Positions 29,596 through 38,834 of a DNA stretch of 64,000 bases are shown piece by piece (position 1 is the stretch's first letter; each line of letters opens with the position of its first letter). The translations under genes and the position numbers were made by a program. Source of the stretch: Spirochaetota bacterium (GTDB taxonomy: Bacteria > Spirochaetota > Spirochaetia > Treponematales > UBA12059). The notes below the pieces were generated by a model that was given only the letters and a program-made list of their open reading frames with translations, was not told the DNA's origin and made no database searches. The DNA lies in NCBI GenBank assembly GCA_018262985.1, contig JADFDI010000005.1, positions 62,001 through 126,000 of the forward strand. The letters run 5' to 3'.

Positions 29596-30408
29596 TCAAC
29601 CTCCGTTGACGACGACGTGACGGCGCCCGGCGGCGAAGACCGCGGACGAAAGCAGGGCGGCGGCCAGCACCCACGCCGCCTGGACGCCGAGGATCGAGAG
29701 CGCCTCGCGCGGCTCGAAGGCGACCAGGATGCGCGCGGGCGACCAGGAGATCGCGGGAAAGGGCGTCCAGCGCGCGAGCGCGCGGGCCGCGTCCGGCAGG
29801 AACTCGATCGGGATCAGGGTGCCCACCACGAGCGCCAGCTTCTGGTAGATCCAGTAGAAGGCGTCGTTCTCCTCGAGCCGGAAGGCCGTCATGGCGAGCG
29901 ACATCTGCAGGAAGAACTGGAGGCACGCCGAGAGGACGAGCGAGAGGGCGAGCGCCGGCGCGACCGCGAACGACAGGCCCGCGGGCACGGGCGGGGGACC
30001 CGCGAGCGCGAAGCCGAGCGCGAAGCCGACCGCGCCGAATACCGCGAGGTCGAGCAGCGCGGGGCCGACGCGCTCGGCGAACGAGGCGGGGATGAAGCCG
30101 TAGGGCCGGGCCAGGCGGTACGCGATCTGCCCGTTCTTGAGCTCCTCCGACACGCGCGCGAAGAAGGCGCTGAACGAGAAGATCGGCAGCTCCGCGACGA
30201 TGAAGTACCAGGTGGACATCTCACGCGTGTACCCGGCGATGCTCGCGGAGCCGGCGTACACGGCGGCCCAGATGCGCGAGAACACGAACACGAAGAGGCC
30301 GTAGGTCAGGTAGCGCGCGGCGTAGCTCGCGAGGTACGCGGACTTCTCGCGGATCGCGACCGCGGCGATCACGGAGTACTTCCTATAGGCGAGCGCCGGC
30401 CGCGACAT
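29596..30408 (-). CDS. ABC-2 type permease (COG4587-like)
   Basis: 270 residues, six spans. The N-terminal half contains ELKNGQIAYRLARPYGF, the counterpart of the other permease's G-E/Q-x-x-Y-L-L/A-x-P motif, so the two permeases are paralogous halves of one heterodimeric channel. The start follows GAGGAGGAAGCCC and lies inside the 3' end of the ATPase gene (26-base overlap). Confidence 0.88.
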   Translation of the reverse strand: MSRPALAYRKYSVIAAVAIREKSAYLASYAARYLTYGLFVFVFSRIWAAVYAGSASIAGYTREMSTWYFIVAELPIFSFSAFFARVSEELKNGQIAYRLARPYGFIPASFAERVGPALLDLAVFGAVGFALGFALAGPPPVPAGLSFAVAPALALSLVLSACLQFFLQMSLAMTAFRLEENDAFYWIYQKLALVVGTLIPIEFLPDAARALARWTPFPAISWSPARILVAFEPREALSILGVQAAWVLAAALLSSAVFAAGRRHVVVNGG

Positions 30409-31396
30409 GGGCTTCCTCCTCGGAGCGGCTCGCGAAGATGGCCGCGATGATGTCCTCGAGCGGCTCGTCCTCGACGGTCAGGTCGACGAGCTCGCCGCGG
30501 GCGGCGAGGGCGGAGATCACATCCTCGAGCCGGTGCTTCGTGGTGTCGACGTCGTACTTGGCGGCGTCCTCGGTTCGCTTGATGGGCTCGAGTCCCGGCA
30601 GCGAGGAGTCGGCGGGCCCCGCCCACTTGACGCCGACCCGCTTTCGCCTGAGCGCGCGGTGCTTGAGCTCCTTCATCGACTCGTCGACCACGACGGTGCC
30701 GTGGTGGATGATGACCGCGCGCTTGCACACCTTCTCGATGTCGCCGATGTCGTGGCTCGTGAGGAAGATCGTGACGCCGTCCTCGCGGCGTAGCTCGTCG
30801 AGGAGGACGCGCACTTCGCGCTTGGCCACCACGTCGAGTCCGATGGTGGGCTCGTCGAGGAAGAGGATCTCGGGCTTGTGGAGGAGGCTCGCCGCGATCT
30901 CGCAGCGCACGCGCTCGCCGAGCGAGAGCTTGCGCACCGGAGTCTCGAGGTAGGGCGCGAGGGCGAAGCGTTCGACGAGCTCCGCCGTGCGCCGCGCGAG
31001 CGTCGCGTCGTCGAGCTCGTACACGGCGCCGAGCAGGCGGAAGCTGTCGCTCGCGGGCAGGTGGTACCAGAGCTGGCTCTTCTGCCCGAACACCGTGCCG
31101 ATGCCCATGGCCAGCTTCATGCGGTCGCGCGCGGGGTCGAGGCCGAGCACCCGGGCCGTGCCGCCGGAGGGGTGGAGGATGCCGGTGAGCATCTTGATGG
31201 TGGTGGACTTTCCGGCGCCGTTCGGGCCGAGGAACGCGAGCACCTCGCCCCGTTCGACCTCGAGGTCGATGCCGCGGACGGCGTTCACGACGCGCCTCTC
31301 GGGCTTGACGAGGGACTTGAGCGAGGCGGCGAAGCCGCGAGGGCGGACGCGCGATTCGAAGGTCCTCGACAGGCCGCGGGTTTCGATGACGGACAT
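30383..31396 (-). CDS. ABC exporter ATP-binding protein (COG4586-like)
   Basis: 337-residue ATPase, longer than a minimal domain because of an extended N-terminal segment (SLVKPERRVVNAVRG) and a C-terminal helical extension. Walker A GPNGAGKST, Q-loop VFGQKSQLWYHLPASDSF, signature LSLGERVRCEIAASLLH and Walker B LFLDEPTIGLD are intact; the W-H-L-P-x-x-D-S-F stretch is characteristic of the COG4586 family. It leads a three-gene minus-strand operon with two permeases. The exported compound is unknown. Start set by GGGGAGACGGCC. Confidence 0.93.
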   Translation of the reverse strand: MSVIETRGLSRTFESRVRPRGFAASLKSLVKPERRVVNAVRGIDLEVERGEVLAFLGPNGAGKSTTIKMLTGILHPSGGTARVLGLDPARDRMKLAMGIGTVFGQKSQLWYHLPASDSFRLLGAVYELDDATLARRTAELVERFALAPYLETPVRKLSLGERVRCEIAASLLHKPEILFLDEPTIGLDVVAKREVRVLLDELRREDGVTIFLTSHDIGDIEKVCKRAVIIHHGTVVVDESMKELKHRALRRKRVGVKWAGPADSSLPGLEPIKRTEDAAKYDVDTTKHRLEDVISALAARGELVDLTVEDEPLEDIIAAIFASRSEEEAHVAAGARL

Positions 31397-31604
31397 GGCC
31401 GTCTCCCCGTTGCGGGGCGACCGCGCGGACGCGGGGGAGCCCCGAAGGTCGAGACTCCGTCCTCGGGCTTTTTTCCCGTGGGTGTCGCGGGGCTACGCCC
31501 GCCGGCGCCGCTCGGTCGCTGCCGCGGAAGCCGCGGATCCGGCCGCGAATCGGCCAGAACGCGCTCCCGCGAGGAACCCTAGGCGCCCTCTCGAGATGAT
31601 GAAC

Positions 31605-31633
31605 CGAATTGAAACGCCGCCCGGGGGGCGGCG
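31605..31633 (-). terminator. hairpin downstream of the rRNA/tRNA methyltransferase gene
   Basis: ACGCCGCCC pairs with GGGCGGCGT across a three-base loop; on the minus strand it is followed by only a short T tract (TTCAATT). It lies 32 bases beyond the methyltransferase stop. Confidence 0.6.
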
Positions 31634-31664
31634 TCAAGGGGCGCGGGCGTTTCTCTATAAAGAG

Positions 31665-32435
31665 TTATCGAGTGGGGTCGGATTTCCGGCCGGCCAGCTC
31701 CCAGCAGAACACGGTGGCGGCCTGGGCGACGTTGAGGCTTTCGACCTCGCCGGTGCCGGGGATCGAGACGAGCTTGTCCATCAGCTGGCGCACGGCGGGG
31801 GACAGACCTTCCTCCTCGTTGCCGAGGAAGAGCGCGACGCCCTTGCCCGCGCCCACCTGGGCGGAAAGCTCGCCGGCCCCGATCTTGCCGCGGTGGTCGG
31901 CGCCGACGCGGAGGAGCTTGCCTTCGGCGATGCGGGCGAAGGCCGCGGCGGTCTGGGTGCGGTGGATGCGGACGAGCTCCATGCCGCCCTGCGCGACGCG
32001 GTAGGCGCTCGTGGTCGGCTTGGCGTCCGCGTCGTCGTCGGACACCACCAGGGTGCGGATGCCGAAGAAGGCCATGCTGCGCACCACGGCGCCGAGGTTG
32101 AGCGCGTTGCCGATGCCGTCGAGCGCGACGACCTTCTCGCCGGCGCGCGCCCAGGCCTCGACGAGGCGGGCGTCCACCGGCTCGACGCGGGGCGGCTCGA
32201 TCATGGCGACGACGCCCTGGTGGTGCACCGTGTCGGAGAGCTTCTCGAGGTCGGCTTCCGCGACCACGTTGTAGGGCTTCTTGTCGGCGGCCATGCGCGA
32301 GCAGAGCTCGCCGAATTCCCGCGCCCGCTCGCGGAGGATGTAGAGCCTGGTGATGCGCTCCGGGTGGCGCTCGGCGAGGGCGTGGACCGCGGCGCGGCCG
32401 CAGACCGCGAGTTCGTTGCGGATGGTGTTCTTCAC
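31665..32435 (-). CDS. TrmH/SpoU family RNA 2'-O-methyltransferase
   Basis: 256-residue SPOUT methyltransferase with an N-terminal substrate-binding domain (about 1-95, VHHQGVVAMIEP) and a C-terminal knotted SpoU domain. Motif 1 is NALNLGAVVRSM, motif 2 LFLGNEEEGLS and motif 3 IPGTGEVESLNVAQAATVF. RlmB (23S rRNA G2251) is one possibility, but several paralogues share this layout, so no symbol is given. The start is a GTG at 32435 with a weak ribosome site. A REP-like pair and a hairpin lie just upstream. Confidence 0.9.
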   Translation of the reverse strand: MKNTIRNELAVCGRAAVHALAERHPERITRLYILRERAREFGELCSRMAADKKPYNVVAEADLEKLSDTVHHQGVVAMIEPPRVEPVDARLVEAWARAGEKVVALDGIGNALNLGAVVRSMAFFGIRTLVVSDDDADAKPTTSAYRVAQGGMELVRIHRTQTAAAFARIAEGKLLRVGADHRGKIGAGELSAQVGAGKGVALFLGNEEEGLSPAVRQLMDKLVSIPGTGEVESLNVAQAATVFCWELAGRKSDPTR

Positions 32436-32481
32436 GGGAACAATCTAGACCGCGGGGCGGCCGCGGCGCAATGGAGGTCGA

Positions 32482-32538
32482 GGGGACAGAGCTTTTCTCG
32501 AGGGGCCGATGGAGCCAGGCGGGAAGGGGACAGAGCTT
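32482..32538. repeat. two direct copies of the REP-like motif
   Basis: GGGGACAGAGCTT occurs at 32482-32494 and 32526-32538, 44 bases apart, in the gap between the methyltransferase and ferritin genes. Confidence 0.8.
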
Positions 32539-32563
32539 TGAGAGCCGGCGGGGATGCGGGGGG

Positions 32564-32599
32564 CCGGGGGAGAAGGGGCGGCGGTCCCTTCTCCCCCGG
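32564..32599 (-). terminator. hairpin downstream of ferritin gene
   Basis: A 14-bp perfect inverted repeat (CCGGGGGAGAAGGG, 8-base loop) begins 15 bases after the ferritin stop on the minus strand. No T-run follows, so termination may depend on Rho or the hairpin may protect the mRNA end. Confidence 0.6.
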
Positions 32600-32614
32600 A
32601 TGGATCCCGGAGGC

Positions 32615-33145
32615 TCAGTCCTCTCCGCCGATCTCGGTGAAGTCGAGGGGGATCGAGGCCTTGCGCTTTCCGAGCTCGATGTTCAGCATGAAGATTCCCT
32701 GCTTCGAATCGCCGAGAAGCGCCAGGTTGCGGAGGATCTCCTCGGCGTTCTTCTCCTCTTCCACCTGCTCGTTGATGTACCACTGGCACAGTACCTGGGT
32801 GGGGTAGTCCTTTTCCGCGAGCGCCAGTTCGTAGAGCTCGTTGATGCTCGCGGTGACCTTCTTCTCGTGGGCGAGCACGCGCTCGAAGAGCGCCTTGATG
32901 GTGGTTTCCTTGACTTCCTGCTTCGAAATGGCGGGAACGGCGAAGGACGCGCCGCGGTCCTGCAGGAAGCGCGCGAACTTCATGGAATGGAACATTTCCT
33001 CGTGGTACTGGATGGTCAGCCACTTGGCGAAGCCCTCGAAGCCCTCGTTGACCATGCGCGAGGCCATCTCGAGGTAGAGGAAGGCGGATTCCATCTCGCG
33101 CTCGATCTGCAGATTGATCCGGTCGGTGACTTTCTTCGATATCAT
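32615..33145 (-). CDS. ftnA: ferritin
   Basis: Non-haem ferritin, an iron-oxidising and iron-storing 24-mer shell. 176 residues, four-helix bundle plus short fifth helix. All six ferroxidase ligands are in place at E. coli FtnA numbering: E17, E50 and H53 (YHEEMFH), E94, Q127 and E130. There is no haem-binding methionine as in bacterioferritin. The start follows ACAGGAGGTTCCC, a strong site. It stands alone between the methyltransferase and the sensor gene. Confidence 0.96.
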   Translation of the reverse strand: MISKKVTDRINLQIEREMESAFLYLEMASRMVNEGFEGFAKWLTIQYHEEMFHSMKFARFLQDRGASFAVPAISKQEVKETTIKALFERVLAHEKKVTASINELYELALAEKDYPTQVLCQWYINEQVEEEKNAEEILRNLALLGDSKQGIFMLNIELGKRKASIPLDFTEIGGED

Positions 33146-33355
33146 GGGAACCTCCTGTGGGATGGCCCGATTCAGTCGGGTCGGAGCGACGCCGAGGCGT
33201 TGCCTCCATTCCGGGTAAAAGTAGTAATTTAATCGGCAGGAAGCAAGGATGTCGGGCTTGGCTGCCGCATCGGGTCGGAACCGGGCTTGTCGCCTCCGCG
33301 CCGAGGAACCGGGTAGCCGTCTATGGGTGGCGGCCCCGGGCCCTGCCGGGTTCGC

Positions 33356-33383
33356 TTGACAAGTCTCGGGGCAAGATTATGTT
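33356..33383 (+). promoter_or_regulatory. promoter of the sugar-diacid sensor gene
   Basis: A perfect -35 box TTGACA and a TATGTT -10 box are separated by 16 bases, with the -10 ending 22 bases before the start codon at 33406. This is the best sigma-70-type match seen in the window. Confidence 0.65.
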
Positions 33384-33405
33384 TGTCAGGTGAAATGGAG
33401 CTTCA

Positions 33406-33990
33406 ATGGCACACGAAGATGACCTGAACGCGGAGCTCGCCCGGCGCGTCGTCCAGTTGGTCGGCGAGGCGACGGGTCACAATGTCAACGTGATGGGACA
33501 GGGCGGGGTCATCATCGCGTCGACCGATCCGGCCCGTGTCGGGACCATCCATGACGGAGCCCGTCGCATCATGGCCGGAGAGGTGGACGAGATCGCGGTG
33601 ACGCCCGAGATGGCCGCGGGCATGGCGGGAACGAAAGCGGGCTACAACGGGGTGATCACCTGGAACGAGCGCCGCGTGGCCTGCATCGGCATCTCGGGCG
33701 ATCCGTCCATGGTCAAGCCGGTGCAGAAGATGGCGGAGATCGTGGTGCGCGAGGAACTCGACCGGCTCGCCGCCCGGCGGCGCGAGCAGGAGTTCATCTC
33801 GTCGATGGACGCGGAAATCGCCGACATAGCCGAGCGGATGATGGTCCTTTCGCTGAACGGATCCATTCAGGCCGCGCGGGTCGGGGCGGCGGGACGTGGC
33901 TTCAAGATCGTCGTTCAGGAAATGCGGAGCCTTGCGGCCCAGATCCAGGAAAAAGTGCGGCGCCTCGACGAGGCCGCCCGGGAAGATTGA
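33406..33990 (+). CDS. sugar-diacid recognition domain joined to an MCP-like tip
   Basis: 194 residues in two parts. Residues 1-125 match the putative sugar-diacid recognition domain of CdaR regulators (LARRVVQLVGEATGHNVNVMG, ARRIMAGEVDEIAVTPE, YNGVITWNERRVACIGISGD). CdaR itself is followed by a DNA-binding domain, but here residues 128-190 instead read IADIAERMMVLSLNGSIQAA then GRGFKIVVQEMRSLAAQ, which lines up with the hairpin tip of methyl-accepting chemotaxis proteins ([27 protein letters not shown]). No membrane span or HTH is visible. It may be a small soluble receptor feeding a CheA/CheW complex. The following genes include cheD. Start set by the ATG after GGAGCTTCA. Confidence 0.85.
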   Translation: MAHEDDLNAELARRVVQLVGEATGHNVNVMGQGGVIIASTDPARVGTIHDGARRIMAGEVDEIAVTPEMAAGMAGTKAGYNGVITWNERRVACIGISGDPSMVKPVQKMAEIVVREELDRLAARRREQEFISSMDAEIADIAERMMVLSLNGSIQAARVGAAGRGFKIVVQEMRSLAAQIQEKVRRLDEAARED

Positions 33991-34041
33991 GCAAGGCTTC
34001 TCCCCTTCCAGGCCGGCCGGCGCTCTACGATGGAGGAAACT

Positions 34042-35016
34042 ATGGACATGCAGTACAGGCGTCTGGGTTCGGCGGGTATCCGCACGAGCGTCTTTTCCCT
34101 CGGCTCCTGGGTGACCTACGGCAAGCAGGTGGACATGGACGCGGCGGAAGCGAGCCTGCGCATCGCCTACGACGCGGGCGTCAACTTTTTCGACAACGCC
34201 GAGGCCTACGCCGGGGGCGCGGCTGAAGAGCTCATGGGCGCCGCGCTCAAGCGCCTCGGCTGGCGCCGCGGATCCTATCTCGTCTCGACGAAAATCTACT
34301 GGGGCCTCCATGACGGACCCAACGAGAAGAATACGCTGAACCGCAAGCGACTGCTCGAGGGCATCGACGGCTCCCTCAAGCGGCTCGGCATGGATTACGT
34401 CGACCTGCTGTACTGCCACAGGCCCGATCCGGACACGCCCATAGAGGAGACGGTCTGGGCCATGTCCGACATCGTCGCCTCGGGGCGGGCCATGTACTGG
34501 GGAACCAGCGAGTGGAGCGCCGAGCAGATCCGCGAGGCTTGGGATGTCGCGGACCGCTGCAAGCTCCGGAAGCCCCAGATGGAGCAGCCGCAATACAACC
34601 TTTTCGTCCGCAACCGGGTCGAGAAGGAGTATTCGCGGCTCTACGACTCGATCGGCCTGGGGCTTACGACCTGGAGCCCGCTCGCGTCGGGCGTCCTGAC
34701 CGGCAAGTATCTCAAGGGCATCCCCGAAGGCAGCCGGCTTTCGCTGAAGGGTTACGAGTGGCTCAAGGAAGCGACCCTCACCCATGCGCGAATCGACGCC
34801 GTGCGCAAGCTGGAGGGCATCGCCAAGGATCTCGGCGTGCCGCTCGCCCGCCTGGCGCTGGCCTGGGTCGCCCGGAATCCGCGCGTCAGCTCCGTGATCA
34901 CCGGGGCGAGCCGGCCCGAACAGGTGGCCGAAAACCTGAAGGCGCTTGACCTGCTTCCACAGCTTGACGATGCCGTGGTCGCGCGCATCGAGGATGCCGC
35001 CGGACCGGGAGAATGA
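34042..35016 (+). CDS. aldo/keto reductase (potassium-channel beta-subunit-like)
   Basis: 324-residue NADPH-dependent TIM-barrel oxidoreductase. The catalytic tetrad is recognisable: D in [11 protein letters not shown] with Y, K in LVSTKIYWG, and H in [29 protein letters not shown] and [19 protein letters not shown] fit the AKR6/YghZ-Kv-beta group. The start at 34042 follows GGAGGAAACT; an ATG four codons upstream contains the ribosome site itself. It overlaps cheD by four bases, an unusual pairing of metabolism and chemotaxis genes. Substrate unknown. Confidence 0.93.
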   Translation: MDMQYRRLGSAGIRTSVFSLGSWVTYGKQVDMDAAEASLRIAYDAGVNFFDNAEAYAGGAAEELMGAALKRLGWRRGSYLVSTKIYWGLHDGPNEKNTLNRKRLLEGIDGSLKRLGMDYVDLLYCHRPDPDTPIEETVWAMSDIVASGRAMYWGTSEWSAEQIREAWDVADRCKLRKPQMEQPQYNLFVRNRVEKEYSRLYDSIGLGLTTWSPLASGVLTGKYLKGIPEGSRLSLKGYEWLKEATLTHARIDAVRKLEGIAKDLGVPLARLALAWVARNPRVSSVITGASRPEQVAENLKALDLLPQLDDAVVARIEDAAGPGE

Positions 35017-35627
35017 CGGACAAACGCGCCATGGCATACACGGCTCCGCCCCTGGAACAGCGCATCATCCTCCACCCCGGCGAGCATCGGGTCGTCCAGG
35101 GAAAGGCCATCCTGCAGACCCTCCTCGGATCGTGCGTGGCCGCTTGCCTGTATGACGAGAAGGCCGGGGTGGCCGGGATGAACCATTTCCTGCTGGCGAA
35201 CAAGCGCTATGCGAAATCGATGCCGCTCAGTGTCACCGAAGCGGGGCGCTACGGCATCCACGCGATGGAGCTCCTGATCAACGACATGATCAAGCTCGGG
35301 GCCGAGAAGCCGCGCATCAAGGCCAAGGCGTTCGGCGCCGGCAACATCATCGAGACGCTCGGCTCCGACAATTTCGAGTGCGTCGGCGACGTCAACGGCC
35401 GCTTCATCAGGGAATTCCTGAGCACGGAGGGTATCGACCTGATCTCCGCCGACCTCGGCGGAGATCTCGGCCGCGTGATCCACTTCCACACTGATACGCA
35501 TCAGGTATTCAGGCGTTTCATCAAGAAGCATGAAACCCTCGAGATCGAGAAGGACGAGCGCACGTTCTGGACCCGGGAGATCGAGCGGCATGAGAAACCG
35601 GAGGGCGGCGTAGTCTTCTTCAAATGA
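35013..35627 (+). CDS. cheD: chemoreceptor glutamine deamidase CheD
   Basis: Deamidates glutamines on chemoreceptors and, in systems with CheC, regulates CheC phosphatase. 204 residues. Catalytic Cys41 in LGSCVAACL and His58 in GMNHFLL are spaced 17 apart as in Thermotoga CheD, with a nearby threonine (T36). The C-terminal extension after residue 165 is longer than in the minimal enzyme. It starts at the ATGA overlap with the reductase gene and has GGGAGA as ribosome site. The rest of the che operon is elsewhere. Confidence 0.93.
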   Translation: MTDKRAMAYTAPPLEQRIILHPGEHRVVQGKAILQTLLGSCVAACLYDEKAGVAGMNHFLLANKRYAKSMPLSVTEAGRYGIHAMELLINDMIKLGAEKPRIKAKAFGAGNIIETLGSDNFECVGDVNGRFIREFLSTEGIDLISADLGGDLGRVIHFHTDTHQVFRRFIKKHETLEIEKDERTFWTREIERHEKPEGGVVFFK

Positions 35628-35669
35628 GGCCCTGGCGTCGAGAAACCCGGCCGGTCGCTTCGAGACGGT

Positions 35670-36146
35670 TCAGGATATCCAGGCGAGCATCGCCGCGCCC
35701 GAGTCCGCGGTCTTCGCGAACCAGGCCTTGATCCGCTCGAAGTGGTACTCGAGGTAGTCGAAATCCGAAGCGTCCTCGAAACCGGGAAGGATTTCCCGGT
35801 TCCCGAGGACCTCCGTCTCGAAACGGCCGCGGAGCGCCGTAAAAGAAATCGTATCCAGGGCGGTCCGGATCGACGCAACCGCTTCGGGAGCGAGGACGCG
35901 CGCCGGGCCGTAGCCCCAGTCCTCATCGCCCAGGCTTTCGCCGCCGAAGGCGAGGTCATGGAACGGGCCTTGGCCGTCCCAGGGCGAGCCGCACAGCAGG
36001 TAGTGTATGCCGTGCCAGGACTTGTCGGCGTCCAGTGCGAGCGCGTCGTCGTCCTCGGCGAGTTCGAGGAAGCGCACGAGCGCCGCGTCGTCGGCCGCGA
36101 GCTCAGCGAGCCGCGCGGGCGAGACCGGCGCGTAGCGGGCGATCAT
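35670..36146 (-). CDS. DUF1877 (YfbM-like) protein
   Basis: 158 residues, acidic and soluble. The pattern is DUF1877: LELAEDDDALALDADKSWHGIHYLLCG then GGESLGDEDWGYGPARVL and FDYLEYHFERIKAWFAKTADSGAAMLAWIS. Members such as E. coli YfbM have no assigned function. The start ATG overlaps the stop of the DUF3788 gene, so the two are coupled. It converges with cheD 42 bases away. Confidence 0.85.
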   Translation of the reverse strand: MIARYAPVSPARLAELAADDAALVRFLELAEDDDALALDADKSWHGIHYLLCGSPWDGQGPFHDLAFGGESLGDEDWGYGPARVLAPEAVASIRTALDTISFTALRGRFETEVLGNREILPGFEDASDFDYLEYHFERIKAWFAKTADSGAAMLAWIS

Positions 36147-36559
36147 CTCATTCCCGCCACGAGCCGGGCTACGGTGAATGCGTCATCGAAGCTGCGGCCG
36201 TCATGCACGAACCACTGGGCGGCGTACCCTTCCGGGAACTCCTTCGCGATACGGACGGGCTTACGCACGGTTTCCGGGAAATCGCCGCCCAGAACCGCCT
36301 CTTTCTCGCTCTTGCGGAGCGAAAGGCCGAACACCACGCCGCCGACCGCCGGCGCCATCCAGTACAGCGATTCCTTTTTGCGCTCGGCCTTCCAGGTCCA
36401 GCCGTAGCGCTTGTTGTGATACTTCCACGATCCTTTCCAGCCATCCGCCTCGGCGAATTCCACAAACCGCTCGAACCAGGGCGCGGCCTTGCCGAGGCGC
36501 TCGCGGACGAGTGCGGCGTCGGGGACCGGGGACTTGTCCACGAAAATGCGTTCTTCCAT
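36143..36559 (-). CDS. DUF3788 protein
   Basis: 138 residues. RIFVDKSPVPDAALVRERLG, then WKYHNKRYGWTWKAERKKESLYWMAP and a C-terminal FVHDGRSFDDAFTVARL match the DUF3788 family, small soluble proteins of unknown role. The start at 36559 follows GGAGGTTCGCG. It lies between the tandem acetyltransferase and DUF1877 genes in one minus-strand unit. Confidence 0.83.
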   Translation of the reverse strand: MEERIFVDKSPVPDAALVRERLGKAAPWFERFVEFAEADGWKGSWKYHNKRYGWTWKAERKKESLYWMAPAVGGVVFGLSLRKSEKEAVLGGDFPETVRKPVRIAKEFPEGYAAQWFVHDGRSFDDAFTVARLVAGMR

Positions 36560-36603
36560 CGCGAACCTCCGCGCGTCGGGCCTTGGGGCCCGCAAGGACC
36601 AGT

Positions 36604-37545
36604 TTATCCGAGCGACGCGAGCGCGTCGACGGAGGCGGCCAGACAGACCATGGCGCGCTCCTGGACGAAGCCTTCGCCCTCGTAGAGGGACAGGGCCGAT
36701 CGATTGAGGGCGTTGACCGACAGGAAGGCTTTCGTGAAGCCCCGCTCGGCGCCGAAGGTGAGCGCGGAACGAACGAGGAACCGCCCCAAGCCCTGCCCCC
36801 GCACTTCACGATCCACGGTTACGGCCCCGACGAAGAGCACGCCTTCGTCATCGTCACGATCGAGAAACAAGGTTCCATGCGCCGTGCCGTTCCGGTCCCG
36901 GAGCAGGAGGAGCCCGCCCGGAAGGGCCGTGTCCGAACGCAGCATCTCCAGGACATCTTCGGTGCTCGCGTCGTGGGCGCCGAGCACCTCCTTGAAGTTG
37001 CGGTTTCGGACCTCGACGAACTCCATGACGGCGCGCTCGTCCTCGGCCTTGACGGCTTCGAGCGTCCAGCCGGCCGGCGCTACCGGAGGCATGTCCGAAA
37101 GGATGGGCGCTTCCATGCCGTACACGACGCGCTCCCTCGAGAAGCCGAGCGCCTCGAGCGCGGCAAGCGTTCCGGCGGCCGTCTCCGGCAGAAAGAGGTA
37201 GAGTTCGCGGACCCGGCCTTCCGCGGCCCGGGCGGACGCGAGGAGCAGGTTCCGGTAAGCGTCGCGCGCGCCTCCCGAGCCTCCCGAGCCTCCCGCGCCT
37301 TCCGTGTGGAGTATCGCGAAGCGTCCTCGTCCCGCGCGCCCCCAGGAGCCGCCGAGGAGCAGCGAGGCGGCGCCCTCGACCTTTCCGTCGTCCCTCGCGA
37401 GGATGAAGGCCGGGGTTTCCGGTCCCGGCCGGAAATCCGGGCCCGGAAGGAAGGATTCGTCATGTGCCTTCCCGTGCGTCGCGCAGTAGTCCAGGAACGA
37501 GGAAAGGTTCCCCGGTCCGACCGGAATTGCCTCGGAAGTTTTCAT
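36604..37545 (-). CDS. tandem-domain GNAT acetyltransferase
   Basis: 313 residues containing two GNAT folds. The C-terminal domain is catalytic-looking, with VTVDREVRGQGLGRFLV as acetyl-CoA loop and NRSALSLYEGEGFVQE as terminal motif. The N-terminal domain (about 1-150) is degenerate and has a glycine/serine-rich loop (GAGGSGGSGGARD). The double-GNAT layout is that of mycothiol synthase-like proteins. It heads the DUF3788-DUF1877 operon. The start at 37545 follows GAGGATGGTG. Substrate unknown. Confidence 0.85.
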   Translation of the reverse strand: MKTSEAIPVGPGNLSSFLDYCATHGKAHDESFLPGPDFRPGPETPAFILARDDGKVEGAASLLLGGSWGRAGRGRFAILHTEGAGGSGGSGGARDAYRNLLLASARAAEGRVRELYLFLPETAAGTLAALEALGFSRERVVYGMEAPILSDMPPVAPAGWTLEAVKAEDERAVMEFVEVRNRNFKEVLGAHDASTEDVLEMLRSDTALPGGLLLLRDRNGTAHGTLFLDRDDDEGVLFVGAVTVDREVRGQGLGRFLVRSALTFGAERGFTKAFLSVNALNRSALSLYEGEGFVQERAMVCLAASVDALASLG

Positions 37546-37570
37546 CACCATCCTCGCTTTCTCGTTCGGC

Positions 37571-38752
37571 TCATCGATTGCGTCGCTTCCACGGGGCGGC
37601 GTCGTCGTCCCCGGCGGCGCCCGTGGTTCGCGCGCGCTTCGCGAGGCGCGACTTGATCGAAGGGCGCGGCCGCTGGCCCTGCGTGCGATCGTGTCCGGAC
37701 TTGCGCCGGACGGTCGGCAGTCCCAGGGTCGCCGCGATCCAGGCGCCCGCGCGCGCCAGGGTTTCTCGCCCGGGGCGGGTCGGGACGCCGATGAAGGCGT
37801 GGACCACTCCGGGAACCTTGATGAATTCGACGGGAACGCCGGCTTCCCTTAGGCGTTTGGCGTACTGCTCTCCGTCGGAGGAAAGCGGATCGAGGCCGGC
37901 GCTGGCGATGAAGGCGGGCGGGAGTCCGGCCAGGGACGCGGCCCTTAGCGGCGACGCCAGCGGGTCGTACGCGTCGGAGAGGTCCCGCAGGTACTGGTCG
38001 CGGAACCAACGGATGTCGCGCTCGGTCAACATGTAGCCTTCGCCGAAGTTCCGATACGACTCGGTATCGAAGCGGGAGAGGTCCGTGGCGGGTACGAAGA
38101 GCACCTGGGCGGCGATCGGCGGCAAGCGTGCATAGCGGAGATCGCGCAGGTGTATGCAGAGGGCGGCGGCGATGGCGGCACCCGCGGAGTCTCCGCCCAG
38201 GATGATCCGGGAGGCGTCCAACTCAGGGCTCGCGCCTCTGTCGGCCAGCCACTCGAGTACGGCGGTTCCTTCCTGGATGGGCGTCGGGAAGCGGGCTTCG
38301 GGCGCGAGCGAGTACTCCACCGAGAGGACGGCGCAGCCGGAGGACGCCGCGAGCCCGCGGCACAGTCCGTCATGGGTCTCGATCGAGCCCGTCACCCAAC
38401 CGCCGCCGTGGAAATATACGATGACCGGCCGGCGACCCGAGCCGGGAGGCAGGTAGCGTCGAACCGGAATCCTGCGGCCGCGGGCCTTGGCGACCAAGTC
38501 CACCGTGTCGATGTCCCGCGGGTAGAAGGGAATGACGAGCCGCGTGGCGAGTTCGGTTTCGCGGCGTTTCCACGCTACCGAAACCTCCTTGCGGCGCCAG
38601 GAGCTGGTTGCGCGCTCCGCCGCGATCAGGAAGGCGAAAAAGGGATCCACGCGGGGCGAGGTCCTGTCGGAGCGACGGCGTCGCCAGAGCAGAAGGTAGA
38701 GCGCCCCGAACAGGAGTACGAGCAAGGTGAATACGCTACGGTCGAAAGGCAT
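37571..38752 (-). CDS. membrane-anchored alpha/beta hydrolase (HSL-family esterase)
   Basis: 393 residues. An N-terminal span (VFTLLVLLFGALYLLLW) anchors the protein. The hormone-sensitive-lipase family features follow: oxyanion motif YFHGGGWVTGS, nucleophile motif GGDSAGAAIA, acid DPLSSDG and histidine VVHAF. The last 40 residues are strongly basic and disordered. It is divergent from the acyltransferase gene, with a 19-base palindrome between them, suggesting joint control. Likely a carboxylesterase or lipase; substrate unknown. Start set by GGGAGCGCGC before the ATG at 38752. Confidence 0.9.
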   Translation of the reverse strand: MPFDRSVFTLLVLLFGALYLLLWRRRRSDRTSPRVDPFFAFLIAAERATSSWRRKEVSVAWKRRETELATRLVIPFYPRDIDTVDLVAKARGRRIPVRRYLPPGSGRRPVIVYFHGGGWVTGSIETHDGLCRGLAASSGCAVLSVEYSLAPEARFPTPIQEGTAVLEWLADRGASPELDASRIILGGDSAGAAIAAALCIHLRDLRYARLPPIAAQVLFVPATDLSRFDTESYRNFGEGYMLTERDIRWFRDQYLRDLSDAYDPLASPLRAASLAGLPPAFIASAGLDPLSSDGEQYAKRLREAGVPVEFIKVPGVVHAFIGVPTRPGRETLARAGAWIAATLGLPTVRRKSGHDRTQGQRPRPSIKSRLAKRARTTGAAGDDDAAPWKRRNR

Positions 38753-38834
38753 GCGCGCTCCCGGGTCGGTATGAAGGCTCCGACTCCGAAGTATATGCTT
38801 TCGGGCGGGATTTCGCCCGATCGCGGCGCCCTGT

